Of a DNA stretch of 64,000 nt, positions 26,621-36,146 are shown in pieces; position 1 is the stretch's first letter, and every line of letters starts with the position of its first letter. A model generated the notes under the pieces. It searched no databases, was not told the origin of the DNA, and saw only the letters and a program-made list of their open reading frames with translations. The stretch covers positions 186,001-250,000 of the forward strand of contig NZ_JACHXJ010000001.1 of the NCBI RefSeq assembly GCF_014192015.1. Reading direction: 5' to 3'. The position numbers and the translations under genes are program-made. Source of the stretch: Paenibacillus rhizosphaerae. Lineage in GTDB: Bacteria; Bacillota; Bacilli; Paenibacillales; Paenibacillaceae.

Positions 26621-29600
26621 GTGCGTCTGCGACTGTTATCAGGTATTTTGTCCGTGGTCATGCTCATTCAGCTTGTTCCGGTATTCAAGGTGCACGCAGG
26701 TCCGTATATACCGGATCTTCCGCAATCCGATCATGTCCTCACAGGCCAGGATTTGATTCCTGCCCTTGTCCTCCACGATTTCAACACGCCTGAAGATGTA
26801 GCGTCATGGAAAGCAGGGACGAACACCAAAGAGGTTCAGTATGTGACAAGTATGCTAAACGGCCCGAACTCGCCTTATGAAGGAAGCGGTGCTCTGGAAC
26901 AGGTCCCGGATCCGGTCAAAGTGTATGAATGGCGCACGATCTATACGGATTACGAGCAGCCGAAGGACCTGTCCGCATACCGTTTCCTGGCTCTTGCGGC
27001 AGACAGCTATGGGTGGCAGTCATCTGCAGACTATGTGCTGAAGGTGAAATTGTTCAGTGGAGAGGACGAATTTGAGAGCATCGCGCATATCCGCCCGGAT
27101 CAATGGAAGCGGATCTTTATCCGGCTGGGGGATTGGGAAGGCAAGCATGCCGTCACCAAGATGGAAATATCCTTTATGCAAAATTTTGATCTGGAAAATG
27201 TGCAGCCGGGCCAGCCGGGATATGACTCCTGGGATGGACGATTTCAGATCGATTACATCTGCGCGACGAATGTGATTGATCTCGGGTTTAATCAGGAAGG
27301 GGAACCCGAAGGCTTCACCGCTATGAACGGCTCGGTCCAGGCGCAGGACGGGGCATTGGCATACCGCATGGAGGCCGAAGGCGGGTACATCGAATCACCG
27401 GAAATCAAGATTGATACGACTCAGAGGAACGGCATGACGATCAACATGACGAACGAAACGGGCGCCCAGGAGTTGAAAATCCAGTGGCGGACCGAGGGGG
27501 GAGATTGGTCTGACGACCAGGTGAAATCGTTCACCATCCCGGCCAGCGGCACCTTCTCGCAAGATTTTAACTTCTCGGATCATCCCGGATGGCAGGGCAT
27601 CGTAACCGCATTCCGCATCATTCCGGTAGCAGCAGCCGGCACGATCAAGCTGGACCAGATTCGCTTCAGGCAGCTGCCGGAAATGGAGCAGCCTTATGCA
27701 GGCAAAGCGGAAGCCAGTATAGACCAGGACGGCAAGATCATCGTGGAAGGAACGGTTGAGCCGGACTTTGTGTCTGCTCATCCCGATGGTCAGCTGGAGC
27801 TGTTTGAATTGGCGACCTATGAGGATGCTAAGGAAGTGCTCTCAGCCAAGACGCCTCTTGCAAAGACCGCTCTGAGCGAGTCGTTCCGGTTCGAGACGGC
27901 TGCGAATGACGGGCAGCGGAGCCGTCTCTACTCCAAATTCGCCGTTGCATTTCATGCGGAAGACGGCACATACACCCCGATGGACGCTCCGCAGTATATC
28001 ATCAATCCGGAATCCACTGCGCGCAACACCGAGCCCTATCCGGAGGCGCAAAGCATCAAAGGGCTTCAGGTACAAATGACGGGTGACGCCCAGGAGCTTG
28101 GGATCAGCCATGCCGCACTGAATGTGAGCTACAACGAACTGATGTACAAATCCGATAACCATCCGGAGAATACGATAGCATACGACCTCGAGGGGGAAAC
28201 CTTCTATTTCCGCAAAGACCGGATCGAACGCATGGATAACGCCATCAAAAGCTTGTCCGACAACGGCATTATCGTCTCTCTGATCTTAATTATGTATGAT
28301 ATCAAGGATCCCGATTCACCCAATGAGTTCCTGATCCATCCGGACTCCGAGCCTGGAGGAACCGTATATGCGCTCAATACGAGTAATGAAATGGGCGTAA
28401 AATACGTGAAGGCGGCAACCAAGTTCATGGCGCAGCGTTATTCGATGCCAAGCGAACAATACGGGAGGGCCGTCAATTATATCGTCGGCAATGAAGTCGG
28501 CCAGAACAAAGTTTGGAACAATATGGGCCCCAAAAAGGTGGATGCTTACGTCCGGGAGTACGTCCAGACCTTCCGGCTGATCGACACGATCGTCAAAGGC
28601 GAATGCGCCAACGCCAGAACATATGTATCCTTGGATCATTTCTGGAATGAAAAGCTTGACGATACTTCCCTCTGGAAATACGACAACAAGGTCATCGTCG
28701 ATAAAATGGCGGAATTATCGCGTAAAGAAGGCGATTTCGCCTGGAACATTGCCGCGCATCCTTATCCGGAAGATTTATTCAATCCACGGTTCTGGAATGA
28801 TGCCACGGCAACGGATTCGTTTGACACCCAGCGCATTACGTTTAAAAACCTGGGAGTTCTCGTCGATTATATGAAGCAGCCGGAACTTCTCCATAACGGG
28901 CAGATGCGGCGTATCATCCTGTCGGAGCAAGGCTTCCACAGCTTGACCAATTCGGAAGAGCATCAGAAGCTTCAGGCCGCCGCTTATGCCTATGCTTATT
29001 ATAAAGTAAAATTTTTGGATGGCATTGATGCGTTCATCCTTCACCGGCATGTTGACCATGGACAGGAGGGAGGGCTTAATCTCGGCTTGTGGACCCACAC
29101 ACCGGACAGTGTCGTGACGCCGGATCAACCGAAGTATATATACGATGTCTTTAAATATATCGATACGGCCCGTTCGCTGGAGGTAACCGAGTTTGCCAAG
29201 CCGATCATCGGTATTTCAGATTGGCGGGAAGCGATTCCGAACTTTGATCCGGGCCAGCTTCAGGACCGGACGATTCCTTCGATCGGTGGCCTCGACTACA
29301 TTCTTGACGTTCAGAAGCCAAGGGAAGGAAGCGGTTTTGAATCGGGTACCGACGGCTATATCGCATCGGATGAGGTACAGGAAGTGCGCAGCGCTTCCGG
29401 TGATGCCTTCAACGGAACGGGAGGCTACCTGGCAGCCAGATTCAACAGCCCGTACGCGAAAAATTGGGCCGGTGTGCAGAAAGAATTCACGGAACCAGTT
29501 GATGTCAGAAAAACACCGTACTTCACAGCCGCGCTGCAGCTGGCCGATGTGGATCTTGCAAAATCCTATGAGGCGAAGGTTATTCTATACAGCGGATTTG

Positions 29601-30088
29601 ACCGAATCGAAGGAACTGCCAAGCTGGATCCGGCGAAGGGATGGCAGCTGGTTTCGCTTCCGCTTGGGGATTGGAAGGGAGCGAAGTCCGTTGACCGGGT
29701 GAAGATCTGGATACGCTCCGAGGGAGGAGCCCCTTTGACAGGAGAACTCCGTGTGGATGAAGCCCGCTTTGCCGAAAAAGTGAAATATGATCCTCATTCA
29801 TCCAATTTGGGGATCTCGGTGCGGCAGCTGACACCCAAGCTTGAGGTTGGGGCGAAGCTTACTGTCACGGTCACAAACCTCGGCTCCCAGAAGCTGAACA
29901 AGAAGATGAGGGTGGAATTACCCCAAGGAATTCAAGCAACCCCGGGAAGTATAGATCTTGGCGACGTTGGAACCGGGATGAGCAAAAACCTCACCTTAGA
30001 GATCACCCATTATGCTCCGCTGAATGAAAAAGATCTGACATTAACGCTGGACTATGATTCCCGCAAATTCACATTTCCTTTGGAATGA
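26621..30088 (+). CDS. secreted DUF5722 family protein, probable clan GH-A-like glycosidase
   Basis: The 1155-residue product starts at GTG 26621, eight bases after AAAGGAGG. A signal peptide (RLLSGILSVVMLIQLVPVF, cleavage near VHA-GP) exports it. Residues about 40-210 and 900-1060 are carbohydrate-binding-like beta domains with repeated KLFSGEDEFE/VILYSGFDRIEG themes. The DUF5722 core spans about 480-885. In it E625 (IVGNEVGQ) and E769 (ILSEQGFH) lie where clan GH-A enzymes carry the acid/base and nucleophile. The last 95 residues are a beta-sandwich (KLTVTVTNLGS). I infer an extracellular glycosidase acting on the intact polymer; the activity is not established. Two operator sites lie upstream. 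Confidence 0.8.
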   Translation: MRLRLLSGILSVVMLIQLVPVFKVHAGPYIPDLPQSDHVLTGQDLIPALVLHDFNTPEDVASWKAGTNTKEVQYVTSMLNGPNSPYEGSGALEQVPDPVKVYEWRTIYTDYEQPKDLSAYRFLALAADSYGWQSSADYVLKVKLFSGEDEFESIAHIRPDQWKRIFIRLGDWEGKHAVTKMEISFMQNFDLENVQPGQPGYDSWDGRFQIDYICATNVIDLGFNQEGEPEGFTAMNGSVQAQDGALAYRMEAEGGYIESPEIKIDTTQRNGMTINMTNETGAQELKIQWRTEGGDWSDDQVKSFTIPASGTFSQDFNFSDHPGWQGIVTAFRIIPVAAAGTIKLDQIRFRQLPEMEQPYAGKAEASIDQDGKIIVEGTVEPDFVSAHPDGQLELFELATYEDAKEVLSAKTPLAKTALSESFRFETAANDGQRSRLYSKFAVAFHAEDGTYTPMDAPQYIINPESTARNTEPYPEAQSIKGLQVQMTGDAQELGISHAALNVSYNELMYKSDNHPENTIAYDLEGETFYFRKDRIERMDNAIKSLSDNGIIVSLILIMYDIKDPDSPNEFLIHPDSEPGGTVYALNTSNEMGVKYVKAATKFMAQRYSMPSEQYGRAVNYIVGNEVGQNKVWNNMGPKKVDAYVREYVQTFRLIDTIVKGECANARTYVSLDHFWNEKLDDTSLWKYDNKVIVDKMAELSRKEGDFAWNIAAHPYPEDLFNPRFWNDATATDSFDTQRITFKNLGVLVDYMKQPELLHNGQMRRIILSEQGFHSLTNSEEHQKLQAAAYAYAYYKVKFLDGIDAFILHRHVDHGQEGGLNLGLWTHTPDSVVTPDQPKYIYDVFKYIDTARSLEVTEFAKPIIGISDWREAIPNFDPGQLQDRTIPSIGGLDYILDVQKPREGSGFESGTDGYIASDEVQEVRSASGDAFNGTGGYLAARFNSPYAKNWAGVQKEFTEPVDVRKTPYFTAALQLADVDLAKSYEAKVILYSGFDRIEGTAKLDPAKGWQLVSLPLGDWKGAKSVDRVKIWIRSEGGAPLTGELRVDEARFAEKVKYDPHSSNLGISVRQLTPKLEVGAKLTVTVTNLGSQKLNKKMRVELPQGIQATPGSIDLGDVGTGMSKNLTLEITHYAPLNEKDLTLTLDYDSRKFTFPLE

Positions 30089-30216
30089 CGCAAGCAAGAG
30101 CGTAAAATGATTCCTTCAATAGAATCAAGAAAAATCCGAAAACAAGAGCGATCGTAGGAACATGTTACGCATTTGATCCCATCATCCATTTCAAACTATT
30201 CGACTTATACAGAGAT

Positions 30217-30254
30217 GACTGCGGTGCCCGGTAGGGAGCGCCGCAGTCTTTTTT
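30217..30254 (+). terminator. terminator after the DUF5722 gene
   Basis: GACTGCGG (30217-30224) pairs with CCGCAGTC (30241-30248), followed by T residues. The remaining gap to 30407 holds the operator sites. Confidence 0.8.
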
Positions 30255-30325
30255 TCGATATCAGGGCTGTTGTCCTTTTAGAGATCGAATCAAACAATGT
30301 ATATTTAGTTGTAAACAGTCCGAAC

Positions 30326-30358
30326 AAAGTATATTATATTATTAATAAGAATACTTAA
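30326..30358. promoter_or_regulatory. two predicted operator sites upstream of the GH99-like gene
   Basis: AAAGTATATT (30326-30335) and TAAGAATACTTAA (30346-30358) match the shared palindrome, with centres 20 bases apart. A looser match, AATGTATATTTAG, lies at 30296-30308. Confidence 0.6.
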
Positions 30359-30407
30359 TTATCGACTATAATGCTTTCGATATTCGTTAATGGAGGTCGA
30401 GCTGCTT

Positions 30408-32162
30408 ATGTGTGAGACGGATCCGTTGGGAGGAGCAGAAAGGATGCGGAATATTGCCAGTCGAACGCATGCCGATCCATGGGGAGGCATTGACGGGTTG
30501 GGAAGGGAACTTCCAACGCAGGCAGAAACGGGGCCGATGCGTGAAGGCAGGTACGTAGGTTTATTTTATTTTCTCTGGCTGGGACAGCACGGAACGTCAG
30601 GCCCTTTTGATAACAGCGGAATTCTCGCTCAATATCCTGAAGCGGTACGGGATTCGGCCCACCCGGCTTGGGGACCGGAAAATTCATTTCACTTTTGGGG
30701 TGAGCCTTTGTATGGCTACTATTTGAATGACGATGCCTGGGTGCTTCGCAAACATGTTCAGCTTCTGACAAGTGCAGGCGTGGATTTTCTCGTGTTTGAC
30801 ACGACCAATGCCGTCACGTACAAGAAGGTATACGACGCATTGTTTCGCGTGCTGGACGAGATATCCGGTCAAGGTTTTACCGTACCGCAGTTTGCCTTTT
30901 ACACGAATACGGATTCGGGAAAAACAATAGCGGAATTGTACGAAGATATATACAAACCGGAGCGCTATAAGCATCTATGGTTTCACTGGAAAGGCAAACC
31001 TTTGATCATTGGTGATCCGGCGGAATGCACGGAGGAACAGCGTGCGTTTTTCACCTTTCGCCGGAATCAATGGCCCAATGAAGAAGCGAAAGTGAACGGT
31101 TTTCCATGGATCGAATTTCAGCGGCCGCAGCGGGTGTTTTTTAATGATGAAGGGGAGAAGGAAGTGATCAGCGTTTCCGTTGCGCAGCATCCCAGTGTAG
31201 CCATGAGTGATACGCCCTTTTACGGGTACGGAAATAATTGGGGCAGGGGTTATTGCGAAGGGATGGAGAACTCGGAGGCTGATCTGCCCGAATCCATTCA
31301 TCGGGGCATGAATATCGCCGAACAATGGGAGTTTGCTATGGCAGAGGACCCGCAGATCATTTTCGTTACGGGCTGGAACGAGTGGATCGCCATGCGCCTG
31401 CAAGGAACGCCGGACCGGCCTGTTTTGTTCGTCGATCAAGCTACGCTTGCATTCAGCCGGGATATCGAGCCGATGAAGGGCGGCTATCAAGATCATTATT
31501 ATATGCAGCTGATCGGTTATATCCGCCGCTACAAGGGCATGTCCGTGCCGGTGGACAGCGGAACCTTCCTGGCTGCAGAGCCGGACTTTACGATATGGCC
31601 GTCTGTACCGGAGCTGTACAGGGACTTTGAAGGGGATACGATGCGCCGGGATCATGCCGGATACGGGCGTTTTTATTATTTTCAAGACACGGGCAGAAAT
31701 GATTTCGTTACCCTGAAAGCCGCTCATACGGATCAATGTCTTTATTTTTACGCAAAAACGAAAGAAGCTATTACACCCTATACGGACCGTCACTGGATGA
31801 TGCTCCTCATCCGTAACCGGAGAGACCATAACCCGGGATGGGAGGGGTACCACTATATTGTGAACAGGACCGTTTTAGATCGTGCAATAACGCAATTGGA
31901 ACGCAGCAGAGGAGATTGGAATTGGGAGGTGTCCGCAGAGATCCGTTATTTCGTTTCTCGGAATGAAATGTATGTTGAACTCCCGCTTGCACTGCTTCGG
32001 GAGGAGGAAGCTCCGGAGGACCGGGCAAAAGGAATATGGATGGAGTTCAAGTGGGTGGACAATATGCAGAACGAAGGGGACATCGCAGACTTTTATCTGC
32101 ACGGCGATACGGCGCCGGAAGGACGTTTGAACTTTGTGTACAGATCGGTCGACGAATCATAG
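30408..32162 (+). CDS. GH99/GH71-like TIM-barrel protein with C-terminal sugar-binding-like domain
   Basis: The 584-residue product has no signal peptide. Residues about 45-370 look like the barrel of GH99/GH71-type proteins: REGRYVGLFYFLWLGQHG at the start, LTSAGVDFLVFDTTN, and TGWNEWIAMRLQG near residue 320. The WNEW motif is characteristic of that group. Residues about 400-584 resemble a CBM9-like beta domain (EFKWVDNMQNEGDIADFYL). The exact family and substrate are not recognised; an endo-acting or exo-acting cytoplasmic glycosidase is likely. ATG 30408 follows GGAGGT; ATG 30444 with GGGAGGAG is an alternative. The GH78 gene follows after 56 bases, so the two form an operon. Confidence 0.68.
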   Translation: MCETDPLGGAERMRNIASRTHADPWGGIDGLGRELPTQAETGPMREGRYVGLFYFLWLGQHGTSGPFDNSGILAQYPEAVRDSAHPAWGPENSFHFWGEPLYGYYLNDDAWVLRKHVQLLTSAGVDFLVFDTTNAVTYKKVYDALFRVLDEISGQGFTVPQFAFYTNTDSGKTIAELYEDIYKPERYKHLWFHWKGKPLIIGDPAECTEEQRAFFTFRRNQWPNEEAKVNGFPWIEFQRPQRVFFNDEGEKEVISVSVAQHPSVAMSDTPFYGYGNNWGRGYCEGMENSEADLPESIHRGMNIAEQWEFAMAEDPQIIFVTGWNEWIAMRLQGTPDRPVLFVDQATLAFSRDIEPMKGGYQDHYYMQLIGYIRRYKGMSVPVDSGTFLAAEPDFTIWPSVPELYRDFEGDTMRRDHAGYGRFYYFQDTGRNDFVTLKAAHTDQCLYFYAKTKEAITPYTDRHWMMLLIRNRRDHNPGWEGYHYIVNRTVLDRAITQLERSRGDWNWEVSAEIRYFVSRNEMYVELPLALLREEEAPEDRAKGIWMEFKWVDNMQNEGDIADFYLHGDTAPEGRLNFVYRSVDES

Positions 32163-32218
32163 ATCATAAGCACTCATTTTCTGGATACTCGAGATCAGCA
32201 CAAGCTGGAGGTAAAGCG

Positions 32219-34618
32219 ATGAATAGACCAAGCTGGAAAGCGGAATGGATTTGGGCCGAGGGAACGGGGAATGAGAATAACGTATACGTGGAAGCGCGCC
32301 AATCTTTTGAACTGGCGCCACCCTTTACAAAATCGTTCGTACGGATTTCCGCCAACCAATCCTACAAGCTGTACATTAACGGCATCGAGGCGGGCAGAGG
32401 CCCCGCGCCATCCGACTTGTTATGGATGTCTTTCGATACGCACGACGTTACCGCATTGCTCCGGAACGGCCGGAACTGTATTGCGGTGGCCGCACACAAT
32501 TTTGGTAAGGACAGAATCGTCACCGAGCAGCTGCAGGGGCCCGGCGGATTGATATGCCAGCTCGACGTTTACGGCGCTGACGACCAAGGGGCAATCCTGC
32601 TGACGGTTGCCAGCAGCTCCGAATGGAAATGCAGGCGGTCCACCCGGTGGAAAACGGGAGTAAGCCGCCTCCACATGTGGGGCGGATACCGGGAGTTGAT
32701 GGATGTGTCCCGGGAAGACGGCTGGGAATGCGAAGATTATGACGATTCCTCCTGGCCGCCCGCGGAAGTGATCGCAGCAGCAGAGCAGGAGAATTCCCCC
32801 TGGCCCCGCCTGGTCGCGCGCGACATCCCGTACCTGAAGGAGAATCTGGTATCCCCGGTAACGGTGGTATCGGCCGAATCGTTTCTGGGATCCATTCAAG
32901 CCCCGAAAGCGCAATTAGCGGCTGATACGGAGGAAGGAAGGGGACCGGTGGTCATGGACGCTTCGATTCCCGGCTCTTTTCCCCAGATTACCTATGACTT
33001 TGGCGCGGAGATCGTCGGCTATCCGGAGCTTGAAGTCATCGCCGGGGAAGGGGGAGTTCTGCAGCTGTTTTATGGGGAGTCGCTGGAATTGGATTTGAGG
33101 GATACGTACCTCCTCCGCAAAGGCGTAAACAAGATCACTCCGTTCGGAAGGCGTGCATTTCGCTATCTTAAGGTGGGTGTCATGGCGACGCCCGTTCCCT
33201 TACGTATTTGTGACCTTCGAGTCCGTTTTGTTCATTATCCCTACAAAGACGGGGGGCATTTTCGCAGCAGCGATGATAAGCTGAACCGGATTTGGGAAAT
33301 CGGCCGGTATACGACCATGGTCAACAGCCAGAACCATTTTGAGGATTGCCCCTATCGCGAAGGTGCGCTGTGGGTGGCCGACTCGGTTGTCATGGCCAAA
33401 GTGGTCTATCAAACGTTTAACGATCCCCGGCTCGTTCGGAAGTCATTGCTGCAGGCGGCGAAAATACAAAACAACGACGGTTCCATACCCGGCACCGGCC
33501 CGCAGCGGAACGCCTATTTGCTGCCCGATTTTTGTGCGCATTGGCTGTTTGGTATAGCCGAATATTACGATTATACGAAGGATCAGGCTTTTCTGGAGGA
33601 ATTATGGCCGCATATCGTGAAGCTTGCCGCGTGGTTTGCGGAGCAGGAAGATGACGCCGGATTGTTTGCCGACGCAGATCGGGACGGCATGTGGTGCTTT
33701 ATCGACTGGTCGGATGCAATCCACCGGGAGGATCGCGTAACCGCCGTCTCTTGCTTCTATTATAAATTTTTAAATACGGCTTCCGCATTGGCGTTTGAGC
33801 TGGGCGAAGAGGAGAGCGGGAATTCATTTACGCATAAAGCGGCGGAGCTTCGCCAGTCTGTCCGGAAACTGCTCCGGATACCGGACACGGCGATCTATGC
33901 GGACTGTTTGACCGGAGATGGCCTTTCCTCCAGTATCACGGCTCAGACCAATTTTGCGGCTGCCTGGTCGGGGATCATGGATGAAGAGGAAATTACCGTA
34001 TTCTTGCAGGAGTATTACCTGAAAGAACGGCTTCCGCAAATTCGCGGGGCGTTCTTCTACCATATCGTGCTCGAGACCCTTTTCCGTTACGGCCATGCTG
34101 CGGATGCCGTACGCATCATCCGAAATTATTGGGGCGAGATGCTGGATCGGGGAGCCACAACCTGGTGGGAAACCTTTGATCCGAATCTCCCCTTTTCGAC
34201 CACGCCAAGCCCCTACCTTGGGCATACGCCGACCTATTTGGAGGATGCCGTTCCTGTGAGTTTATGCCATGGCTGGGGAGCATCACCGACGTATTTGTTG
34301 AATAGGGAGCTGCTTGGAATTGATATTTCAAAGGCGGGGCTTGGGCAGGTTACGCTCCGTCCCAGCGCAGTGACGGAAGTCGAGTGGGCGGAAGGGTCAG
34401 TGGCAACCCCTTTTGGAAAAATCAGTGCGCAGTGGAAAAGGGATGAGGACGGGGTGTACTGCTTTGTGGCTCACATACCCGCGCAAATGACATGGAAGGC
34501 GCCAGGATTGCGCGACGTCACGGTTTCTATGGATCAGGATCATGTTCTTGTTCAAGGAATGATTCCTGTTCATGCGGCAGCACAAAAGCGGACCCCATTG
34601 GTCGATTGCAGCGGATAA
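32219..34618 (+). CDS. alpha-L-rhamnosidase-like enzyme, GH78
   Basis: The 799-residue product starts at ATG 32219 after GGAGGTAAAGCG; earlier in-frame codons belong to the preceding gene. It has N-terminal beta domains (SWKAEWIWAEG; SYKLYINGIEAGRGPAPSD) and an (alpha/alpha)6 catalytic domain (about 380-720) with FEDCPYREGALWVAD, WCFIDWSD and TTWWETFDP, which carry the acidic catalytic positions of GH78, then a C-terminal beta domain. No signal peptide, so it removes alpha-L-rhamnose from imported oligosaccharides. It is the second gene of a unit with the GH99-like gene under the shared operator. Confidence 0.88.
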   Translation: MNRPSWKAEWIWAEGTGNENNVYVEARQSFELAPPFTKSFVRISANQSYKLYINGIEAGRGPAPSDLLWMSFDTHDVTALLRNGRNCIAVAAHNFGKDRIVTEQLQGPGGLICQLDVYGADDQGAILLTVASSSEWKCRRSTRWKTGVSRLHMWGGYRELMDVSREDGWECEDYDDSSWPPAEVIAAAEQENSPWPRLVARDIPYLKENLVSPVTVVSAESFLGSIQAPKAQLAADTEEGRGPVVMDASIPGSFPQITYDFGAEIVGYPELEVIAGEGGVLQLFYGESLELDLRDTYLLRKGVNKITPFGRRAFRYLKVGVMATPVPLRICDLRVRFVHYPYKDGGHFRSSDDKLNRIWEIGRYTTMVNSQNHFEDCPYREGALWVADSVVMAKVVYQTFNDPRLVRKSLLQAAKIQNNDGSIPGTGPQRNAYLLPDFCAHWLFGIAEYYDYTKDQAFLEELWPHIVKLAAWFAEQEDDAGLFADADRDGMWCFIDWSDAIHREDRVTAVSCFYYKFLNTASALAFELGEEESGNSFTHKAAELRQSVRKLLRIPDTAIYADCLTGDGLSSSITAQTNFAAAWSGIMDEEEITVFLQEYYLKERLPQIRGAFFYHIVLETLFRYGHAADAVRIIRNYWGEMLDRGATTWWETFDPNLPFSTTPSPYLGHTPTYLEDAVPVSLCHGWGASPTYLLNRELLGIDISKAGLGQVTLRPSAVTEVEWAEGSVATPFGKISAQWKRDEDGVYCFVAHIPAQMTWKAPGLRDVTVSMDQDHVLVQGMIPVHAAAQKRTPLVDCSG

Positions 34619-34646
34619 CCTCCGAATGAAGGATTTGAAATGTAAG

Positions 34647-34686
34647 GGCAGTCTCTCTTTCCGTCAGGATCAGAGACTGCCTTTTT
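34647..34686 (+). terminator. terminator after GH78
   Basis: GGCAGTCTCT pairs with AGAGACTGCC and is followed by TTTTT. Confidence 0.85.
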
Positions 34687-34707
34687 GCTTGCAGGAGTGA
34701 CAGGATT

Positions 34708-34721
34708 TAAAGTATACTTAA
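34708..34721. promoter_or_regulatory. predicted autoregulatory operator
   Basis: TAAAGTATACTTAA contains the perfect palindrome AAGTATACTT, the best match to the locus consensus, placed 28 bases before the regulator start codon. This is where an autorepressor would bind. Confidence 0.65.
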
Positions 34722-34748
34722 CTCAATTTGGTAAGGAGTGATGGCTTC

Positions 34749-35873
34749 ATGGATATGGAAAAATCGGACAAGACTCCGATGTATCAATATATAATGAACG
34801 ATATTAAACGAAAGATTGCCTCCGGAGAACTCAGGCCGCATGATCCGCTCCCCACTCAGATTGAGCTGGCGAAAGAGTATAACACCAGTGAAATTACGTC
34901 CAGGCGGGCACTGTCGGATCTGGTTCAGGAAGGGTTCGTTTACAGGATCCGAGGGAAGGGGAGCTTCGTCCATGAGAACCCGGCTCAAGCCGATTCCAAA
35001 GGGCTGCGCACTCTATACTTTGCCCATCAGAATCATGAAGTGAGCATATTGAACCACCCGTTTTTTACGGATATGTTTGAAGGCATTAAAGAGGTATGTG
35101 ATGAAAACGGCGTCGCCTTCCACATTTGGGATATCGGGGAACACTATGAGCTGCCCGAGGATCCAGGGGCCGGCATCATCCTCCTGACGGTTAAAGGGCA
35201 TTTTGACTTTTCGCGTTTAACGGCTTGGCAGGAAGAGAATCGGCGCATCGTCACGGTGCATTTCTATTATCCGCATTTGGGTATTCCCTATGTCATTGCG
35301 GATAATCTGACAGGAGGATATCTGGCCACCCAGCATCTGATTTCTCAGGGGCATCAGCGAATAGGGGTTATTCTGACAGGCAGTTCGCTCCTGGAATTAA
35401 ACCAGGATTTTTCCCTTCGCCTCCAAGGCTATAAGCTGGCGCTTACCCAGCATAATATTCCTTTCAATCCGGATCTGATCACCGTCATCGACGGTGATGA
35501 CGAACGGGCGGAAATGGGGGAGGAAGGATTCAGAAGGCTGATGAATCTGCCGGAGCCGCCGACGGCGATATTCGCCACAAGCGACTATAAAGCTTTCGGT
35601 GCGATGAACGCGGCAAGAGAGTCCGGGATGAACATCCCCCAAGATATAAGCATTATCGGTTATGATGATGTGAAGCTCGGCGAGTATTCCTATCCAAGGC
35701 TCACCACGGTAAATCAGAATACACGAAAGATGGGAAAGAGGGCGGCGGAGATTTTGCTGTTTGAACTGGAGGAGGGGGTTACATCCTTGGTTAAAGACGA
35801 AATCGTCCCGACGCTGATCTTGCGCGACAGCACCGCTCCCTTACCAACGAGGCAGCGCATCAAGAATAATTAA
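34749..35873 (+). CDS. GntR-HTH/LacI-type effector-domain repressor (AraR-like architecture)
   Basis: The 374-residue product starts at ATG 34749 after AAGGAGTG. Residues 8-75 form a GntR winged HTH (MYQYIMNDIKRKIASGEL; SEITSRRALSDLVQEGFVYR). Residues about 85-365 form a LacI/periplasmic-binding-type sugar sensor (GGYLATQHLISQGHQRIGVI; FATSDYKAFGAMNAARESG; SIIGYDDVKLGEYSYPRLTTV). This architecture is that of AraR in Bacillus, but the operator here would be GTATAC-centred. The eight operator copies, including one before its own gene, make it the likely local regulator of GH78, GH99-like, DUF5722 and importer genes. The inducer is probably a rhamnose- or arabinose-containing sugar. Confidence 0.9.
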   Translation: MDMEKSDKTPMYQYIMNDIKRKIASGELRPHDPLPTQIELAKEYNTSEITSRRALSDLVQEGFVYRIRGKGSFVHENPAQADSKGLRTLYFAHQNHEVSILNHPFFTDMFEGIKEVCDENGVAFHIWDIGEHYELPEDPGAGIILLTVKGHFDFSRLTAWQEENRRIVTVHFYYPHLGIPYVIADNLTGGYLATQHLISQGHQRIGVILTGSSLLELNQDFSLRLQGYKLALTQHNIPFNPDLITVIDGDDERAEMGEEGFRRLMNLPEPPTAIFATSDYKAFGAMNAARESGMNIPQDISIIGYDDVKLGEYSYPRLTTVNQNTRKMGKRAAEILLFELEEGVTSLVKDEIVPTLILRDSTAPLPTRQRIKNN

Positions 35874-35881
35874 TTTCCAGG

Positions 35882-35907
35882 GCTCCCGGTTAACGGGAGC
35901 TTTTTTT
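35882..35907 (+). terminator. terminator after the regulator gene
   Basis: GCTCCCG-GTTAA-CGGGAGC is followed by seven T residues. Confidence 0.9.
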
Positions 35908-36017
35908 GAAGAAGGAAGAGCGTGTTTCTCATTCATGTATCATCCTTATCCCACAAGCAAACTTCAGCTTTCCTCCGCGTGTTTCGAAAGAAAAACTGTT
36001 GCAATAGGCAAATTACT

Positions 36018-36067
36018 ACAGTATACTTTGTTTATCAAAGTATACAAAATTTTTAACGTATACTTAC
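36018..36067. promoter_or_regulatory. three tandem operator sites upstream of the importer operon
   Basis: ACAGTATACTTTG (36018-36030), CAAAGTATACAAA (36036-36048) and AACGTATACTTAC (36055-36067) share the GTATAC core, with centres 19 and 18 bases apart, so they sit on nearly the same DNA face. This is the densest cluster in the locus. Confidence 0.7.
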
Positions 36068-36099
36068 AGCTGAAGTGTATTCATTCAAGCTTATTCTAA

Positions 36100-36114
36100 T
36101 TGAAAGCGCTTCAG
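36100..36114. promoter_or_regulatory. cre-like catabolite repression site
   Basis: TTGAAAGCGCTTCAG matches the Bacillus cre pattern WTGNAANCGNWNNCW in all fixed positions except the last two. It lies between the operators and the binding-protein start, where CcpA would block transcription. Confidence 0.4.
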
Positions 36115-36146
36115 ATCATGACCATTCGAAAATAGGGGAGATCAAT

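Noticed and set aside
30173..30358. A 61-codon frame in the gap before the GH99-like gene.
   Set aside because: It crosses the terminator and the operator sites.
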